DNA from: Arthrobacter sp. SX1312
GTDB lineage: Bacteria > Actinomycetota > Actinomycetes > Actinomycetales > Micrococcaceae
Length of the DNA: 64,000 bases
Assembly: GCF_002929295.1 (NCBI RefSeq)
Contig: NZ_PJIM01000002.1
Span: 1,074,191 to 1,138,190, forward strand
Direction of reading: 5' to 3'
Shown here: positions 13,048 through 22,733 of the stretch, in pieces
Position numbering within the stretch: the stretch's first letter is position 1
Layout: each line of letters starts with the position of its first letter
The notes under the pieces: generated by a model
Told to the model about the DNA's origin: nothing
What the model saw: the letters and a program-made list of their open reading frames with translations, nothing else
Databases searched by the model: none
Translations under genes and position numbers: made by a program

Positions 13048-15006
13048 CTACTTCCGCAGCGACACGGCGATCTGCTGCATGATCGTGGGATCGGACAGCG
13101 TGGTGGCGTCGCCGACCTCCCGGCCTTCCGCGACGTCCTTGAGCAGGCGCCGCATGATCTTCCCGCTGCGGGTCTTCGGCAGTTCGGGGACCACCAGGAT
13201 GTTCCGCGGCTTCGCGATCGGGCCGATCTCCTTCGCGACGTGGTTGCGCAGGGTGGTGACGATGTCGTCGTCGTCCTTCGCCGAACCGCGCAGGATCACG
13301 AAGGCGACGATCGCCTCGCCCGTCGTCTCGTCGCTCGCCCCCACGACGGCGGCCTCCGCCACCGAGGGGTGGCTGACCAGGGCCGACTCGATCTCGGTGG
13401 TCGAGAGGCGGTGGCCCGAGATGTTCATGACGTCGTCGACGCGGCCGAGGAGCCAGATGTCGCCGTCGGCGTCCTTCTTCGCACCGTCGCCGGCGAAGTA
13501 CATGTCGTCGAAGCGCGACCAGTAGGTGTCCTTGAACCGCTGGGGGTCACCCCAGATGCCGCGCAGCATCGCGGGCCAGGGTTCGCGGATGACGAGGTAG
13601 CCGCCGGCCCCGTCCGGGACGGACTCGCCCATCTCGTCGACGACGTCGATCGCGATCCCGGGCACGGCGACCTGCGCCGAGCCCGGCTTGGTGGCGGTCA
13701 CCCCGGGCATGGGGGCGATCATGTGCGCCCCGGTCTCGGTCTGCCACCAGGTGTCCACGATCGGCGCCTTGCCCCCGCCGATCACGTCCCGGTACCACAT
13801 CCAGGCCTCCGGGTTGATCGGCTCACCGACGGAGCCGAGCACCCGGATCGAGGAGAGATCGTATTTCTTCGGGATGTCCCGCCCCCACTTCATGAAGGTC
13901 CGGATGGCCGTCGGTGCGGTGTAGAGGATGCTCACCTTGTACTTCTCGATGAGTTCCCACCAGCGGCCCTGGTGCGGGGTGTCCGGCGTCCCCTCGTACA
14001 TGAGCTGCGTGGCGCCGTTCACGAGGGGCGCGTACGTGACGTAGCTGTGCCCGGTGACCCACCCGATGTCCGCGGTGCACCAGAAGACGTCGGTCTCCGG
14101 ACGCAGGTCGAAGGTGTTGCGGTGGGTGAACGCGGTCTGGGTGAGGTAGCCGCCGGTCGTGTGCAGGATTCCCTTCGGCTTCCCCGTGGTCCCCGAGGTG
14201 TACAGGATGAACAGGGGGTGCTCGGCGTCGTGCGCGACGGCCGTGTGCTCGTCCGTGGCGTTGTCCACGACGTCGTGCCACCAGAGGTCGCGTCCTTCGG
14301 TCCAGGCGACGGCCTCGTTGTTGCGGCGGACCACGACGACGTGGGAGACAGTGTGGCCTTCCGCCTCGAGGGCGCCGTCCACGGCCGGCTTGAGAGCGCT
14401 CGGCTTGCCGCGGCGGTACGTGCCGTCGGCGGTGACCACGAGCTTGGCCTCGGCGTCGTCGATGCGGCTGCGGAGGGCCTCGGCGGAGAAGCCACCGAAG
14501 ACCACGGAGTGCACGGCGCCGATCCGGGCGCAGGCCAGCATGGTGACGACGGCCTCGGGGATCATGGGCAGGTACACGGCCACGCGGTCGCCCTTCTGCA
14601 CGCCGAGGGACTCGAAGGCGTTGGCGGCCTTCTTGACCTCCCGGGTCAGTTCCGCGTAGGTGATGGTGCGCGTGTCCCCGGGTTCGCCCTCGAAGTGGAT
14701 GGCCACGCGGTCGCCGAGGCCGGCCTCCACATGCCGGTCCAGGGCGTTGTAGGCGGCGTTCACGGTGCCGCCGACGAACCACTTGGCGAACGGTGCGTCC
14801 GACCAGTCGAGGGTCTGGGTGAAATCGCGGTCCCAGGTGAGCAGCTCGCGGGCCTGCCTGGCCCAGAACTCGGTGCCCTGCTCTCGGGCCTCGTCGTAGA
14901 GCGACGGCTGTGCGACCGCCCGCGCCGCGAACTCCGCGCTCGGCGGGAAGCGGCGTTCCTCGTGCAGCAGGTTCTCGAAGGCGTCGCCTTGTCGTTCGGC
15001 GGTCAT
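13048..15006 (-). CDS. acsA: Acetyl-CoA synthetase (AMP-forming)
   Basis: A 652-residue acetate:CoA ligase that turns acetate, ATP and CoA into acetyl-CoA. Seen: the P-loop-like '[12 protein letters not shown]' (A3), '[10 protein letters not shown]' (A5), '[26 protein letters not shown]' (A8 hinge) and '[13 protein letters not shown]' (A10), whose Lys is the site usually controlled by acetylation. The acetate-binding Trp region '[10 protein letters not shown]' is intact. The length matches the family. The ATG at 15006 is preceded by AAAGGGG. It is monocistronic, ending at the terminator shared with ohr. It corresponds to Rv3667 of M. tuberculosis, which lies next to the dpp genes there too. 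Confidence 0.96.
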   Translation of the reverse strand: MTAERQGDAFENLLHEERRFPPSAEFAARAVAQPSLYDEAREQGTEFWARQARELLTWDRDFTQTLDWSDAPFAKWFVGGTVNAAYNALDRHVEAGLGDRVAIHFEGEPGDTRTITYAELTREVKKAANAFESLGVQKGDRVAVYLPMIPEAVVTMLACARIGAVHSVVFGGFSAEALRSRIDDAEAKLVVTADGTYRRGKPSALKPAVDGALEAEGHTVSHVVVVRRNNEAVAWTEGRDLWWHDVVDNATDEHTAVAHDAEHPLFILYTSGTTGKPKGILHTTGGYLTQTAFTHRNTFDLRPETDVFWCTADIGWVTGHSYVTYAPLVNGATQLMYEGTPDTPHQGRWWELIEKYKVSILYTAPTAIRTFMKWGRDIPKKYDLSSIRVLGSVGEPINPEAWMWYRDVIGGGKAPIVDTWWQTETGAHMIAPMPGVTATKPGSAQVAVPGIAIDVVDEMGESVPDGAGGYLVIREPWPAMLRGIWGDPQRFKDTYWSRFDDMYFAGDGAKKDADGDIWLLGRVDDVMNISGHRLSTTEIESALVSHPSVAEAAVVGASDETTGEAIVAFVILRGSAKDDDDIVTTLRNHVAKEIGPIAKPRNILVVPELPKTRSGKIMRRLLKDVAEGREVGDATTLSDPTIMQQIAVSLRK

Positions 15007-15216
15007 GATCTACCCCTTTGTGACGTGGTCGGTAACGGACAGAAGAAGCGGGGTACGCCCGTCCGGCGCACCACCACGTGCTCTACGGGAACCCTATCGA
15101 GTTCTCCCCGACCGCGTGTGCCGGACGTCACAGGGCCTAGCCGAACTGCGGCGATTGTGCGATGAGCGGCGCGGTGCTGGTGCCCGTGGTTGCTGGAGAA
15201 GGTCTGGGCCGGTGGC

Positions 15217-15222
15217 TAGGGT
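15217..15222 (+). promoter_or_regulatory. Probable -10 box for the membrane protein gene at 15294
   Basis: TAGGGT in a GGCTAGGGTGG context, 71 nt before the start codon, fits TANNNT. TTGCTG at 15190-15195 is a distant -35 candidate with wide spacing. Confidence 0.35.
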
Positions 15223-15293
15223 GGAGGAAGGCAATCGACGTCGGAGGCCGTTGGTGCTCCGCCGGACACCACCGCCATGAACGGGAGTACACC

Positions 15294-16709
15294 ATGACCG
15301 AAGCATCCGAGGAACATCGCAGCACAAGCCACGGGCCGGCGGGCGGTGCGGAGCGGTCCCCGTCGTCCGTGCAGACAACGGGGTCGGTCGGGCCGTCCAC
15401 GGAGAGCCGGCCCGTCGGCCGGAGCCGGGCCCTCGTCGGACCGTTCACGCTGCGGGAAGTGCTCTTCGGCGGCGGTGTGCTGCTCGTCTTCATCGGCACC
15501 CTGCTGCCGTTCCTCGACGGGATCGTGCGGTACGAGAACTTCTGGAACACCGCGCCGCTCTTCTTCGTCGGCATCGGCATCCTGCTGCCCGTGGTCTCCC
15601 TGGCTCTCCTTGCCGGACGCCGTCTGGGAAGCTCGGGGCTGCGCGTCGGCTCGCTGTCGGTCGACCAGTTCGCGTCGGTCTCGGCGGTGCTGGCCACCAC
15701 GTACTTCTTCCTGCAGACGGTGACCCAGTTCCACCCCGGGCCCCTGGTGGCCCTGATCGGTGCGCTCGGCATGCTGACCGCGACGGTCCTCGCACCGTTC
15801 CTGCCCGTCCTCAAGGACGATTTCGCCGACCGCCCCGAGGTACCGGCCCACCCGGTGGCGCGCTCCATCACGGCGGCGCAGCCCCGCCCCGCCAAGCCCG
15901 CTTCCGAGAAGCCTGCCCCCTCCTCCAAGGACACTGGCGCGCTGGACGCCCCCGCGAAGGACACCGCCGGGCTGGACGCCCCCGCGAAGGACACTGCCGG
16001 ATGGGCTTCCCGGTTCGGCCGGAAGGACAAGTCGGGCGTGAACCCCGCCGCCGCCGCCGTCCTGCAGAACGGTGCCGGCCTGTACGGGGCAGGGGGAGCG
16101 GGCGCCGTGGGTGCCGGCGCGGCCGCCGCGGGCCAGTCCGGGATGGAGCCCGGCACCGCCAGGACACCCGCGACGTCCGGTGCCACGACCCGCGCCTCGG
16201 CCGACACCACCTCCGACACCACGTCCGGCACCACCTCCGACACGGACTCCCGCGTGTCGGAGGAGCCGGCTCGCCCGTCGGGCGCGTCCGAGGGCGGCGC
16301 CCACGCCGTCCAGGGTCGCGACGCGGCGCGAGGCAGCGCGGACGGGCATTCCTCCACCGCGATCCAGCCGTCGTCCGTCGGCGAGACCCGGGTCCACGAG
16401 GTCGTCCGGGACGAGCCGGCCCGGACCGACACCGCACCGTCCTCCGAGGAGCGGGACCGCCAGGAGCCGATCACGGCGACCCGGTCGGCGGACGAGGAGT
16501 CCGTCGTCGAGGCGTTCTGGTTCGCCGTCGGGTCCCCCCGTCCGGTCTTCGACGAACAGACGGGCCGTGAGGTCTTCACACTGCAGCCCGGCGACTGGGA
16601 GGTCGGGATCGAGGATCGCGGCTCCGAGTTCTTCGTGCAGGACAAGCGGACGGGCACCGTGGGTATCCTCCGGGATCTGCGCAACATCGAACGCGCCCCC
16701 CAGGACTGA
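15294..16709 (+). CDS. Membrane protein with long disordered C-terminal tail
   Basis: A 471-residue protein I cannot assign to a named family. Residues 1-50 are polar; about residues 55-175 hold four hydrophobic segments ('[19 protein letters not shown]', '[19 protein letters not shown]', '[15 protein letters not shown]', '[20 protein letters not shown]'). Residues 185-400 are Pro/Ala/Thr/Ser-rich and probably disordered, and contain two perfect copies of the peptide DAPAKDTAG encoded by a 30-bp tandem repeat. The last 60 residues ('[20 protein letters not shown]', '[22 protein letters not shown]') look folded and may be a small cytoplasmic domain. The ATG has GGGAG upstream. nth follows after 56 bp on the same strand. 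A membrane-anchored scaffold is possible, but no function is claimed. Confidence 0.75.
   Translation: MTEASEEHRSTSHGPAGGAERSPSSVQTTGSVGPSTESRPVGRSRALVGPFTLREVLFGGGVLLVFIGTLLPFLDGIVRYENFWNTAPLFFVGIGILLPVVSLALLAGRRLGSSGLRVGSLSVDQFASVSAVLATTYFFLQTVTQFHPGPLVALIGALGMLTATVLAPFLPVLKDDFADRPEVPAHPVARSITAAQPRPAKPASEKPAPSSKDTGALDAPAKDTAGLDAPAKDTAGWASRFGRKDKSGVNPAAAAVLQNGAGLYGAGGAGAVGAGAAAAGQSGMEPGTARTPATSGATTRASADTTSDTTSGTTSDTDSRVSEEPARPSGASEGGAHAVQGRDAARGSADGHSSTAIQPSSVGETRVHEVVRDEPARTDTAPSSEERDRQEPITATRSADEESVVEAFWFAVGSPRPVFDEQTGREVFTLQPGDWEVGIEDRGSEFFVQDKRTGTVGILRDLRNIERAPQD
15941..16000 (+). repeat. 30-bp tandem duplication inside the membrane protein gene
   Basis: Bases 15941-15970 and 15971-16000 differ at one position and encode DAPAKDTAG repeats in the disordered tail. 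A partial third copy precedes it, so slippage is likely. Confidence 0.85.
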
Positions 16710-16765
16710 CCCCCGCCCTGCCGCTGCATGGCCGGCGGACAGCAGTACCGGAAGGAGACACGCGA

Positions 16766-17569
16766 GTGGCAGGCAGGAAAGCGCAGGTCGACGAGGAGTC
16801 GCCGGTCGCCCTCAAGCGGCGGGCGCGGAAGATCAACCGGGTCCTGGGTGAGACCTACCCGTACGCGGTGGCCGAACTCGACTTCAGGAACGCGTTCGAG
16901 CTGCTGGTCGCGACGGTCCTCTCCGCGCAGACCACCGACGTGCGCGTCAACCTCACGACGCCGGCGCTGTTCGCGCGCTACCCCGACCCGCGGGCGTTGG
17001 CCGAGGCCGAGGAGAGCGAACTGCAGGAGCTCATCCGGCCCACGGGGTTCTACCGTGCGAAGGCCAACAGCCTGCTCGCCCTGTCCCGGCGTCTGGTCGA
17101 CGAGTTCGACGGCCAGGTGCCCGGCTCCCTGGATGATCTGGTGACGCTTCCCGGGGTCGGGCGGAAGACGGCCAACGTCGTCCTGGGAAATGCCTTCGGG
17201 GTCCCCGGCATCACGGTGGACACCCACTTCGGGCGGCTCGCCCGCCGCTTCCGGTGGACGGCGGCGGAGGACCCGGTGAAGGTCGAGCAGGACGTGGCAG
17301 CCCTGTTCGAGCGCAAGGACTGGACGATGCTCTCGCACCACGTCGTCTTCCACGGCCGCCGGATCTGCCATGCCAAGAAGCCTGCCTGCGGTGTCTGTCC
17401 CGTGGCCGCGCTGTGCCCGTCCTACGGTGACGGGGAGACGGACCCGATGAAGGCGGCGAAGCTGCTGAAGTACGAGCTCGCGCCCGGTCGGGAGGATCTG
17501 CTCGCGTCCATGCGCGCCGGGCAGACGCGGACCGAGCTCCGCGAGGCCGGGCACGGGCTGGGTGCGTAG
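16766..17569 (+). CDS. nth: Endonuclease III (DNA glycosylase/AP lyase)
   Basis: A 267-residue base-excision repair enzyme that removes oxidised pyrimidines and cleaves the AP site. The helix-hairpin-helix '[18 protein letters not shown]' carries the catalytic Lys (in GRKTA) and '[12 protein letters not shown]' the catalytic Asp. The C-terminal 4Fe-4S ligand set CX6CX2CX5C is present ('[17 protein letters not shown]'). The GTG start at 16766 follows GGAGACACGCGA. After the cluster there is a further 55-residue tail, longer than in E. coli. A small hairpin follows the stop. The NUDIX gene downstream matches M. tuberculosis order (Rv3674c, Rv3672c). Confidence 0.95.
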   Translation: MAGRKAQVDEESPVALKRRARKINRVLGETYPYAVAELDFRNAFELLVATVLSAQTTDVRVNLTTPALFARYPDPRALAEAEESELQELIRPTGFYRAKANSLLALSRRLVDEFDGQVPGSLDDLVTLPGVGRKTANVVLGNAFGVPGITVDTHFGRLARRFRWTAAEDPVKVEQDVAALFERKDWTMLSHHVVFHGRRICHAKKPACGVCPVAALCPSYGDGETDPMKAAKLLKYELAPGREDLLASMRAGQTRTELREAGHGLGA

Positions 17570-17570
17570 G

Positions 17571-17590
17571 ACCGACCGGCTGCGGTCGGT
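17571..17590. terminator. Small hairpin after nth
   Basis: ACCGACCG-GCTG-CGGTCGGT, a perfect 8-bp stem with a 4-nt loop directly after the nth stop. Without a T-run it may be a weak terminator or an mRNA 3' stabiliser. Confidence 0.45.
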
Positions 17591-17665
17591 GCCGGAACGC
17601 AGCGGCGTGCGTCGGTGCCCGACGGCCCGGGACGCGGTCGCCGCAGGACCCGCGGAGACCCGGGG

Positions 17666-18349
17666 GTGACGGCCCGCGACGAGCTCGCCCGGTGGGTGGC
17701 GTCCCTGCAGGTGACGGGGGCGCCCCTCGTGCGCGTGGAGGGCTGGCAGTTCGCAACACTCGATCCCGCGAAGAGCCGACGGGCTGCCGTGCTCATCCTG
17801 TTCGGGGCGAGGGAGGGCCTGCCGCACTCCTCCCCGCCGCAACCCGGACCCGACGACGTCGATCTCCTCTTCGTGATGCGCGCCAGTTCCCTGGCCCACC
17901 ATCCCGGGCAGGTGGCATTTCCCGGCGGGACCATCGACGCCGAGGACATGGACGAAGGCGCTGCGGCGCTGCGCGAGGCGCGCGAGGAGACCGGAGTGGA
18001 TTCCGACGGCATCGAGATCCTGGGCGCACTGCCTGAGGTGGGGCTCCCGGTCAGCAACTTCATGGTCACGCCCGTCCTCGCGTGGTGGACGGAACAGTCC
18101 CCGGTCCACGCGGTGGACACGGCCGAGTCCGAGCTCGTCTTCCGGTGTGCGGTGAGCACGCTCCTCGACCCCTCCCGTCGGAGGACGGCCGTGGTCCGCC
18201 GGAACGGGTTCGTCAGCAGGACCCCCGCCTTCCTCACGCCGGACGCCGTGGTCTGGGGATTCACCGCGCTGCTCCTGGACGCGATCTTCGACGGGCTCGG
18301 CTGGACGAGGCCGTGGGACCGATCGCAGGAGATCCCCGCACCGCTGTGA
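17666..18349 (+). CDS. NUDIX hydrolase, CoA pyrophosphatase type
   Basis: A 227-residue NUDIX enzyme. The box reads 'GGTIDAEDMDEGAAALREAREETGVD', with REAREETG as the metal-binding core. It is preceded by 'SLAHHPGQVAFPGG', which matches the CoA pyrophosphatase signature (UPF0035), so the likely reaction is cleavage of CoA or oxidised CoA to 4'-phosphopantetheine and 3',5'-ADP. The GTG at 17666 with GGAGACCCGGG upstream is preferred over an in-frame start at 17615. It is co-directional with nth and convergent with the polymerase gene. A C-terminal segment 'TPDAVVWGFTALLLDAIFDGLGW' is family-typical. Confidence 0.88.
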   Translation: MTARDELARWVASLQVTGAPLVRVEGWQFATLDPAKSRRAAVLILFGAREGLPHSSPPQPGPDDVDLLFVMRASSLAHHPGQVAFPGGTIDAEDMDEGAAALREAREETGVDSDGIEILGALPEVGLPVSNFMVTPVLAWWTEQSPVHAVDTAESELVFRCAVSTLLDPSRRRTAVVRRNGFVSRTPAFLTPDAVVWGFTALLLDAIFDGLGWTRPWDRSQEIPAPL

Positions 18350-18438
18350 GCCGCCCGGGCCCGTTGCGTTCGCCGGGAGGCCGGCGCTCCGCCCCGTGAA
18401 GGGCTCTGTCGACGACGCGGTCGAACGGTGGGACGCGC

Positions 18439-20133
18439 CTATTTGGCGTCGGCGTAGGAGGTGACGGTGATCGTCGAGATCGAGAACTCGATCGGGATCT
18501 CCCCGAACATCAACCGTGTCGCCGCCCGCGCGGCGTCGGCGAGGATCGTCGTCGCCTCCGCGCCCCGGTCCTCCGGGACGTGCAGGACCACCTCGTCGTG
18601 CAGGAAGAACGCGATCCGGCTGCGCGGCACCGGGATGGTGCTCTCCGCGAGCCGCCGCCGGATCTCCGCGAGCCAGCACAGGGCCCATTCCGCCGCGGTC
18701 GCCTGGACCACGAAGTTCCGGGTGAAGCGTCCGCGGGCCCGCGCCGCGCTGTCCGCGCGGCGCTGTTCCTCCGCCGTCGTCGTGCGCTGCCGTGCACGCC
18801 ACTCCTCCGATGCGGGAGGGCAGCCCCGGCCCAGGTAGCTCGACACGCCGTCGCCGGATTCCCCGGCCCGCGCTGCGGCCTCGACGACGCCGATGGCCCG
18901 CGGGTACGCGCGCGTCAGTTGGGGCATCAGACGCCCCGACTCGCCGCTCGTCGCGCCGTACATGGCGCCGAGCATCGCGAGCTTAGCCTGCGAGCGGTCG
19001 CCACCGAAGCCCTGGTCGGCGATGCCCTGGTAGAGGTCCCTGCCCCGGGCCGCCGCGGCGAGCGCGGAGTCCCGTCCGAGCGCCGCGAGGACCCGGGGCT
19101 CGAGTTGAGCGGCGTCCGCGATGACGAAGACGTGGCCCGCGTCGGGGCGGACGGCGTCGCGGACCTGCCGCGGGATCTGCAGGGCGCCCCCGCCGCGGGA
19201 GGCCCAGCGTCCGGACACGCTTCCGCCCACCACGTACTCCGGCCGGAACCGCCCGTCCCGGATCCACGCGTCGAGCCAGTTCCAGCCGTTCGCGGTCAGG
19301 AGCCGCGACAGCTTCTTGTACGCGAGCAGCGGCTTGATGGCCGGGTGGTGGTGCTGCTCGAGCTCCCACGACCGCGTGGTCCTCGCCTCGATACCCGCCC
19401 GGTGCAGGGCTCTCAGGACCTCCTGGGGGGAGTCGGGGTTGAGCGCGGGACTGCCCAGGGTCCGGCGCAGTTCGCCGGCGAGATACTCGAGTTTCGCCGG
19501 CCGGATGCCCTCGGCGGGTCGCGGCCCCAGCGCCCGTTCGAGGAGGTCCTCATGCACGTCCCTGCGCCAGGGCAGCCCCCAGTGCTCCATCTCGGAGGCG
19601 ATCAGCGCGCCGGCGGATTCGGCGGCGACGAGGAGGTTCAGGCGCCCGGGGTCGGTAGAGCCGGCGATGGTGGAGAGCTGCCGGGTGAATTCCTCGATGA
19701 CGTCGTCGAGGAGGGGACCCGTGGCCTCGTGCGGCTCGTCGAACAGCGAGTGCTGGTTCGGCGGGGGCGGTGGCGGGAGCAGGGTCCGGGGAGGTTCGGT
19801 GCCGTCCGCCGTGAGGGCAGCGGCCCGGATCGACGCCAGGTAGGGCGAGGGCGGACAGGACGGGGCGTTCGCGAGGATGGCGCGGGTGAGGCCGATGTCG
19901 CGGCAGCGGTCGACGTCGACCCCCGCCGACAGCAAATCGGGGTACCAGAGCCTCGTGCCCGTCCAGACCCAGACCGGGCGACGGACTCCTTCCTGCGCGA
20001 CGGCGGCGGGCAGCCGGTCGTGGTCCACCACCAGCCGCCCACCGATGCGGGCGCCGGCGGCGTCCAGGGGCTGGAGCACCACGGCGCCGCGGCTGTCGCG
20101 GGTCGACGGCTCCTGCGCCACGGCGATGTACAT
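18439..20133 (-). CDS. PolA-type DNA polymerase with degenerate 3'-5' exonuclease region
   Basis: A 564-residue family A DNA polymerase, shorter than Pol I and lacking the 5' nuclease domain. Polymerase motifs: A, 'VIADAAQLEPRVLAALG'; B, 'RSQAKLAMLGAMYGATSGESG' (O-helix Arg, Lys, Tyr); C, 'FFLHDEVVLHVP', with the catalytic His-Asp-Glu. The N-terminal 240 residues replace the exonuclease and contain a Pro run (PPPPPPNQ). Actinobacterial homologues are annotated 'bifunctional 3'-5' exonuclease/DNA polymerase' and begin at MYI, so 20133 is chosen; ATG 20139 and GTG 20205 (with GGGAG upstream) are alternatives. Its role is probably repair or translesion synthesis, by analogy. It is divergent from the Tad cluster. 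Confidence 0.88.
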   Translation of the reverse strand: MYIAVAQEPSTRDSRGAVVLQPLDAAGARIGGRLVVDHDRLPAAVAQEGVRRPVWVWTGTRLWYPDLLSAGVDVDRCRDIGLTRAILANAPSCPPSPYLASIRAAALTADGTEPPRTLLPPPPPPNQHSLFDEPHEATGPLLDDVIEEFTRQLSTIAGSTDPGRLNLLVAAESAGALIASEMEHWGLPWRRDVHEDLLERALGPRPAEGIRPAKLEYLAGELRRTLGSPALNPDSPQEVLRALHRAGIEARTTRSWELEQHHHPAIKPLLAYKKLSRLLTANGWNWLDAWIRDGRFRPEYVVGGSVSGRWASRGGGALQIPRQVRDAVRPDAGHVFVIADAAQLEPRVLAALGRDSALAAAARGRDLYQGIADQGFGGDRSQAKLAMLGAMYGATSGESGRLMPQLTRAYPRAIGVVEAAARAGESGDGVSSYLGRGCPPASEEWRARQRTTTAEEQRRADSAARARGRFTRNFVVQATAAEWALCWLAEIRRRLAESTIPVPRSRIAFFLHDEVVLHVPEDRGAEATTILADAARAATRLMFGEIPIEFSISTITVTSYADAK

Positions 20134-20238
20134 GTCCATATCATCGGTCGCGCCGGTGTCATTCCTGCAATCCAGCGCGTTGTCCACATACGGGGTATCC
20201 GGCACGCCGCGCAGCTCCCGCCCGACGATGCTTCAGGG

Positions 20239-21312
20239 ATGACCCAGCAGACACGGACTCCGGAGGGACGAGGGCCTGTGGTCCTGGCCGGCGGGTCCCA
20301 GTTCGTCCAGGACCAGGTGGCACGTGCCTGCGCAGCCGCGGGGGTCGCCCCGCACTTCGCCGTCGACCTCGCGCAGGCCCTTCCCCTCGAGCCCGCCGTG
20401 CTGCTCCTCGGCGCCGACCAGGCGACCGGCGGACTGCCGGGCCACCGCGACGTCATCGTCGTGGGGGCGGCCGACGACGAGACGCGGGCGTGGGCCGCTG
20501 CGGCGAACGTGGCGTCCTCCCGGGTGGTCATCCTCCCGCAGGGTGCGGGCTGGCTCGCGGAGCATCTCGGCAGACGGCTCAACCCCGCTGCCTCCGGAGC
20601 CGTGGTCGGTTTCCTCGGTGCCGCCGGCGGGGCAGGCGTGAGCACGTTCGCCTTCTGGTGCGCACGTCACGCGGCCGGTCTGGGGACGTCCACCCTGCTC
20701 GTGGACGGGCATCCCCTGGGCGGCGGCCTCGACCTTGCACTAGGGATCGAGGAGCGCCCGGGGGTGCGCTGGGGCGACCTGCGCGACCTCCGGGGAACCC
20801 TCAACGCGGAGCAGCTCGTGGCGGCGCTGCCGGCCGACGGACACCTGGCTGTGCTGTCCCATGCCGGGCACTCCGAGGGGGCCGGTCCGCACCCCGGCCA
20901 CGGGATGGAGTCCGCCGGAGCCGTTCTGGACGCCGCCCGTGGAGCGTTCGACCTGAGCGTCGTCGACCTCGGCAGCGCCGGCAGCGCCGCGATCCAGTCC
21001 CTGGTTCCCCTGTGCGACCAGCTCGTCCTCCTCGTCCCCTCCAGGCCGCGGAGCGCCGTCGCGGTCACCCGCATCCTCGAGGCCTACAGCTCACTGCCGA
21101 CCACCGTCGTCCTGCGTGGTCCGGTGCTCGACGGACTGGATGCCTGGCTGGTCGCGGACCTCGCCGGACGCGCCGGTCCGCTGCCGTACCTGCCCTTCGT
21201 CCGGGGGTCCTCGGCAGCGGAAGCCGGCGGCAGGATGCTGGACTTCCCGCTGCCCCGGCGGGCCCGGAAGCTCGTCGAGTCGGTCGTCGCCGGTCTGGAG
21301 AGGGCGGGATGA
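20239..21312 (+). CDS. Septum-site/TadZ-like protein of the Tad cluster (Ssd, CpaE homologue)
   Basis: A 357-residue MinD/ParA-related protein of the actinobacterial CpaE-homologue group (Ssd, Rv3660c). Residues 1-120 form a receiver-like domain without an obvious phospho-Asp. The P-loop region is deviant: 'VGFLGAAGGAGVSTFAFWCA' has GGAGVST where ParA has KGGxGKT. 'TLLVDGHPLGGGLDLALGIE' is the switch region. The deviant loop is normal for this group. It is the first gene of a run of overlapping genes (ATGA with tadA) and should position or organise the Tad pilus machinery at the membrane. Promoter elements must lie in the 105-bp divergent gap, but none is convincing. Confidence 0.85.
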   Translation: MTQQTRTPEGRGPVVLAGGSQFVQDQVARACAAAGVAPHFAVDLAQALPLEPAVLLLGADQATGGLPGHRDVIVVGAADDETRAWAAAANVASSRVVILPQGAGWLAEHLGRRLNPAASGAVVGFLGAAGGAGVSTFAFWCARHAAGLGTSTLLVDGHPLGGGLDLALGIEERPGVRWGDLRDLRGTLNAEQLVAALPADGHLAVLSHAGHSEGAGPHPGHGMESAGAVLDAARGAFDLSVVDLGSAGSAAIQSLVPLCDQLVLLVPSRPRSAVAVTRILEAYSSLPTTVVLRGPVLDGLDAWLVADLAGRAGPLPYLPFVRGSSAAEAGGRMLDFPLPRRARKLVESVVAGLERAG

Positions 21313-22733
21313 CCGGGGAGGGCGGGATCGCACCGGGCGGGCCGGAGGACGGCGGAACCGCGGCAGCGCCCACCAGGCGCCAGCTGCGTGCAGCAGGCCG
21401 GAGCGCGTCGGCCCGTCCGGTCGTGGCGGGTTGGGCAGAGGGCGCTCCAGCCGGCGGTGATCCGGGCGCCGCATCGATGGTGGAATCGGTCCGCAGGGCC
21501 GTTCTTGCCGGGAATGTCCAGGCCACCGGTGCGGCGTTCGCGGACGCCGTCGGCGCGAGCGGCAGGCTGCTCGGCTCGGAGGGCACCTTGTCGGCGCTCG
21601 ACCGCGTCCGCGCGGAACTCAAGGGGTTGGGCCCGCTCGAGCACCTCCTCGCCGATGACTCGATCACGGACATCCTGGTCAACGGACCGGACGACGTGTG
21701 GATCGACGGCTCGACGGGCCTGCGCCGCATCGGGGGCGCCTTCGCATCGGATGCCGATGTGCGGGCACTGGCCGTCCGCCTCGTCGCGGCGGGTGGAAGA
21801 CGCCTCGACGACGGCTGCCCCGCCGTCGACGTCCAGCTGGGAGGCCTTCGCGTGCACGCTGTCCTCCCGCCGATCTCGACGGCCGGGACCCTGCTGTCCA
21901 TCAGGATCCGCCGAGCACGGATGTTCTCGCTCGGGGAGCTGGTGGACAGCGGGACGGTCCCGCCGATGATGGCCGAGGCGCTCCGGCTGATGATGCGGCA
22001 CCGCCTGAATTTCCTCATCAGTGGAGCAACGGGGACGGGGAAGACCACGCTCCTGGCCACCCTGCTCGGCCTGGCCGCGCCCCACGAGCGCCTGGTCCTC
22101 GTCGAGGACGCCGCCGAGCTGAATCCTGACCACCCGCATACGGTCGGGCTGCAGGCCCGGCACGGCAATCTCGAGGGCGCGGGCGTGCTGGATCTCACGG
22201 AGCTCGTCCGGCAGGCGCTGCGCATGCGGCCGGACCGGCTCGTGGTGGGGGAGTGTCGGGGCGCCGAGGTCCGCGAGCTGCTCGCGGCGATGAACACGGG
22301 ACACGACGGCGGCGGTGCGACCCTCCATGCCAACTCCGCCGAGGCCGTACCCGCGCGACTGAACGCACTCGCGGCGCTCGCCGGGCTCAGCCCGGAGGGA
22401 GTGGTGTTGCAGGCGGCGAGCGCCCTCGATGCGGTGGTGCACGTGGTGCGGGACGCGCGAGGCCGGCGTGTTGAGAGCATCGGGAGCCTGGAGCGAGCCC
22501 CCTCGGGGGAACTCGCCGTGATACCCGTCCTCACGGACACCGGGATGGGATGCCGGCGCGCTGCGGGCTGGGAGGGCTTCGCGCATCGGGTGCAGTGGTC
22601 CGAGGGCGGGCGGGATCCGGGGCACCGGACCGGGCCAGGCGCGGGGCCAGGCCAGGCACAGCCCCCGGGCCACGACGCCGAGCCGGGGCCCGGGCGCGAG
22701 GCGGGGCCAGGACACGGCCGCCGGGCGCCGTGA
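21309..22733 (+). CDS. tadA: Tad secretion ATPase TadA (CpaF family)
   Basis: A 474-residue type II/IV secretion ATPase that powers assembly of Flp-type pili. Seen: 'LLADDSITDILVNGPDDVWID' (N-terminal domain), Walker A GATGTGKTTLL, 'LVLVEDAAEL' (Walker B/Asp box region), 'RPDRLVVGECRGAEV' and 'GGGATLHANSAEAVPARL' (His box). The C-terminal 45 residues are a Gly/Pro/His low-complexity tail not needed by the family. It overlaps Ssd by 4 nt (ATGA) and tadB by 4 nt (GTGA). This matches heli_sec_ATPase of the helicase/secretion neighbourhood described in actinobacteria (Rv3659c). Confidence 0.93.
   Translation: MTGEGGIAPGGPEDGGTAAAPTRRQLRAAGRSASARPVVAGWAEGAPAGGDPGAASMVESVRRAVLAGNVQATGAAFADAVGASGRLLGSEGTLSALDRVRAELKGLGPLEHLLADDSITDILVNGPDDVWIDGSTGLRRIGGAFASDADVRALAVRLVAAGGRRLDDGCPAVDVQLGGLRVHAVLPPISTAGTLLSIRIRRARMFSLGELVDSGTVPPMMAEALRLMMRHRLNFLISGATGTGKTTLLATLLGLAAPHERLVLVEDAAELNPDHPHTVGLQARHGNLEGAGVLDLTELVRQALRMRPDRLVVGECRGAEVRELLAAMNTGHDGGGATLHANSAEAVPARLNALAALAGLSPEGVVLQAASALDAVVHVVRDARGRRVESIGSLERAPSGELAVIPVLTDTGMGCRRAAGWEGFAHRVQWSEGGRDPGHRTGPGAGPGQAQPPGHDAEPGPGREAGPGHGRRAP

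Noticed and set aside
15007-15120. Search for a CRP/GlxR site (TGTGA-N6-TCACA) upstream of acs
   Set aside because: Only isolated half-sites (TGTGA near 15019, GTCACA near 15127) occur and they do not form a proper dyad.
15137-18802. A 1221-codon open frame on the minus strand
   Set aside because: It runs opposite to the membrane protein, nth and NUDIX genes, has no recognisable domain and is rich in Arg, Ser and Pro. It is a high-GC antisense shadow.
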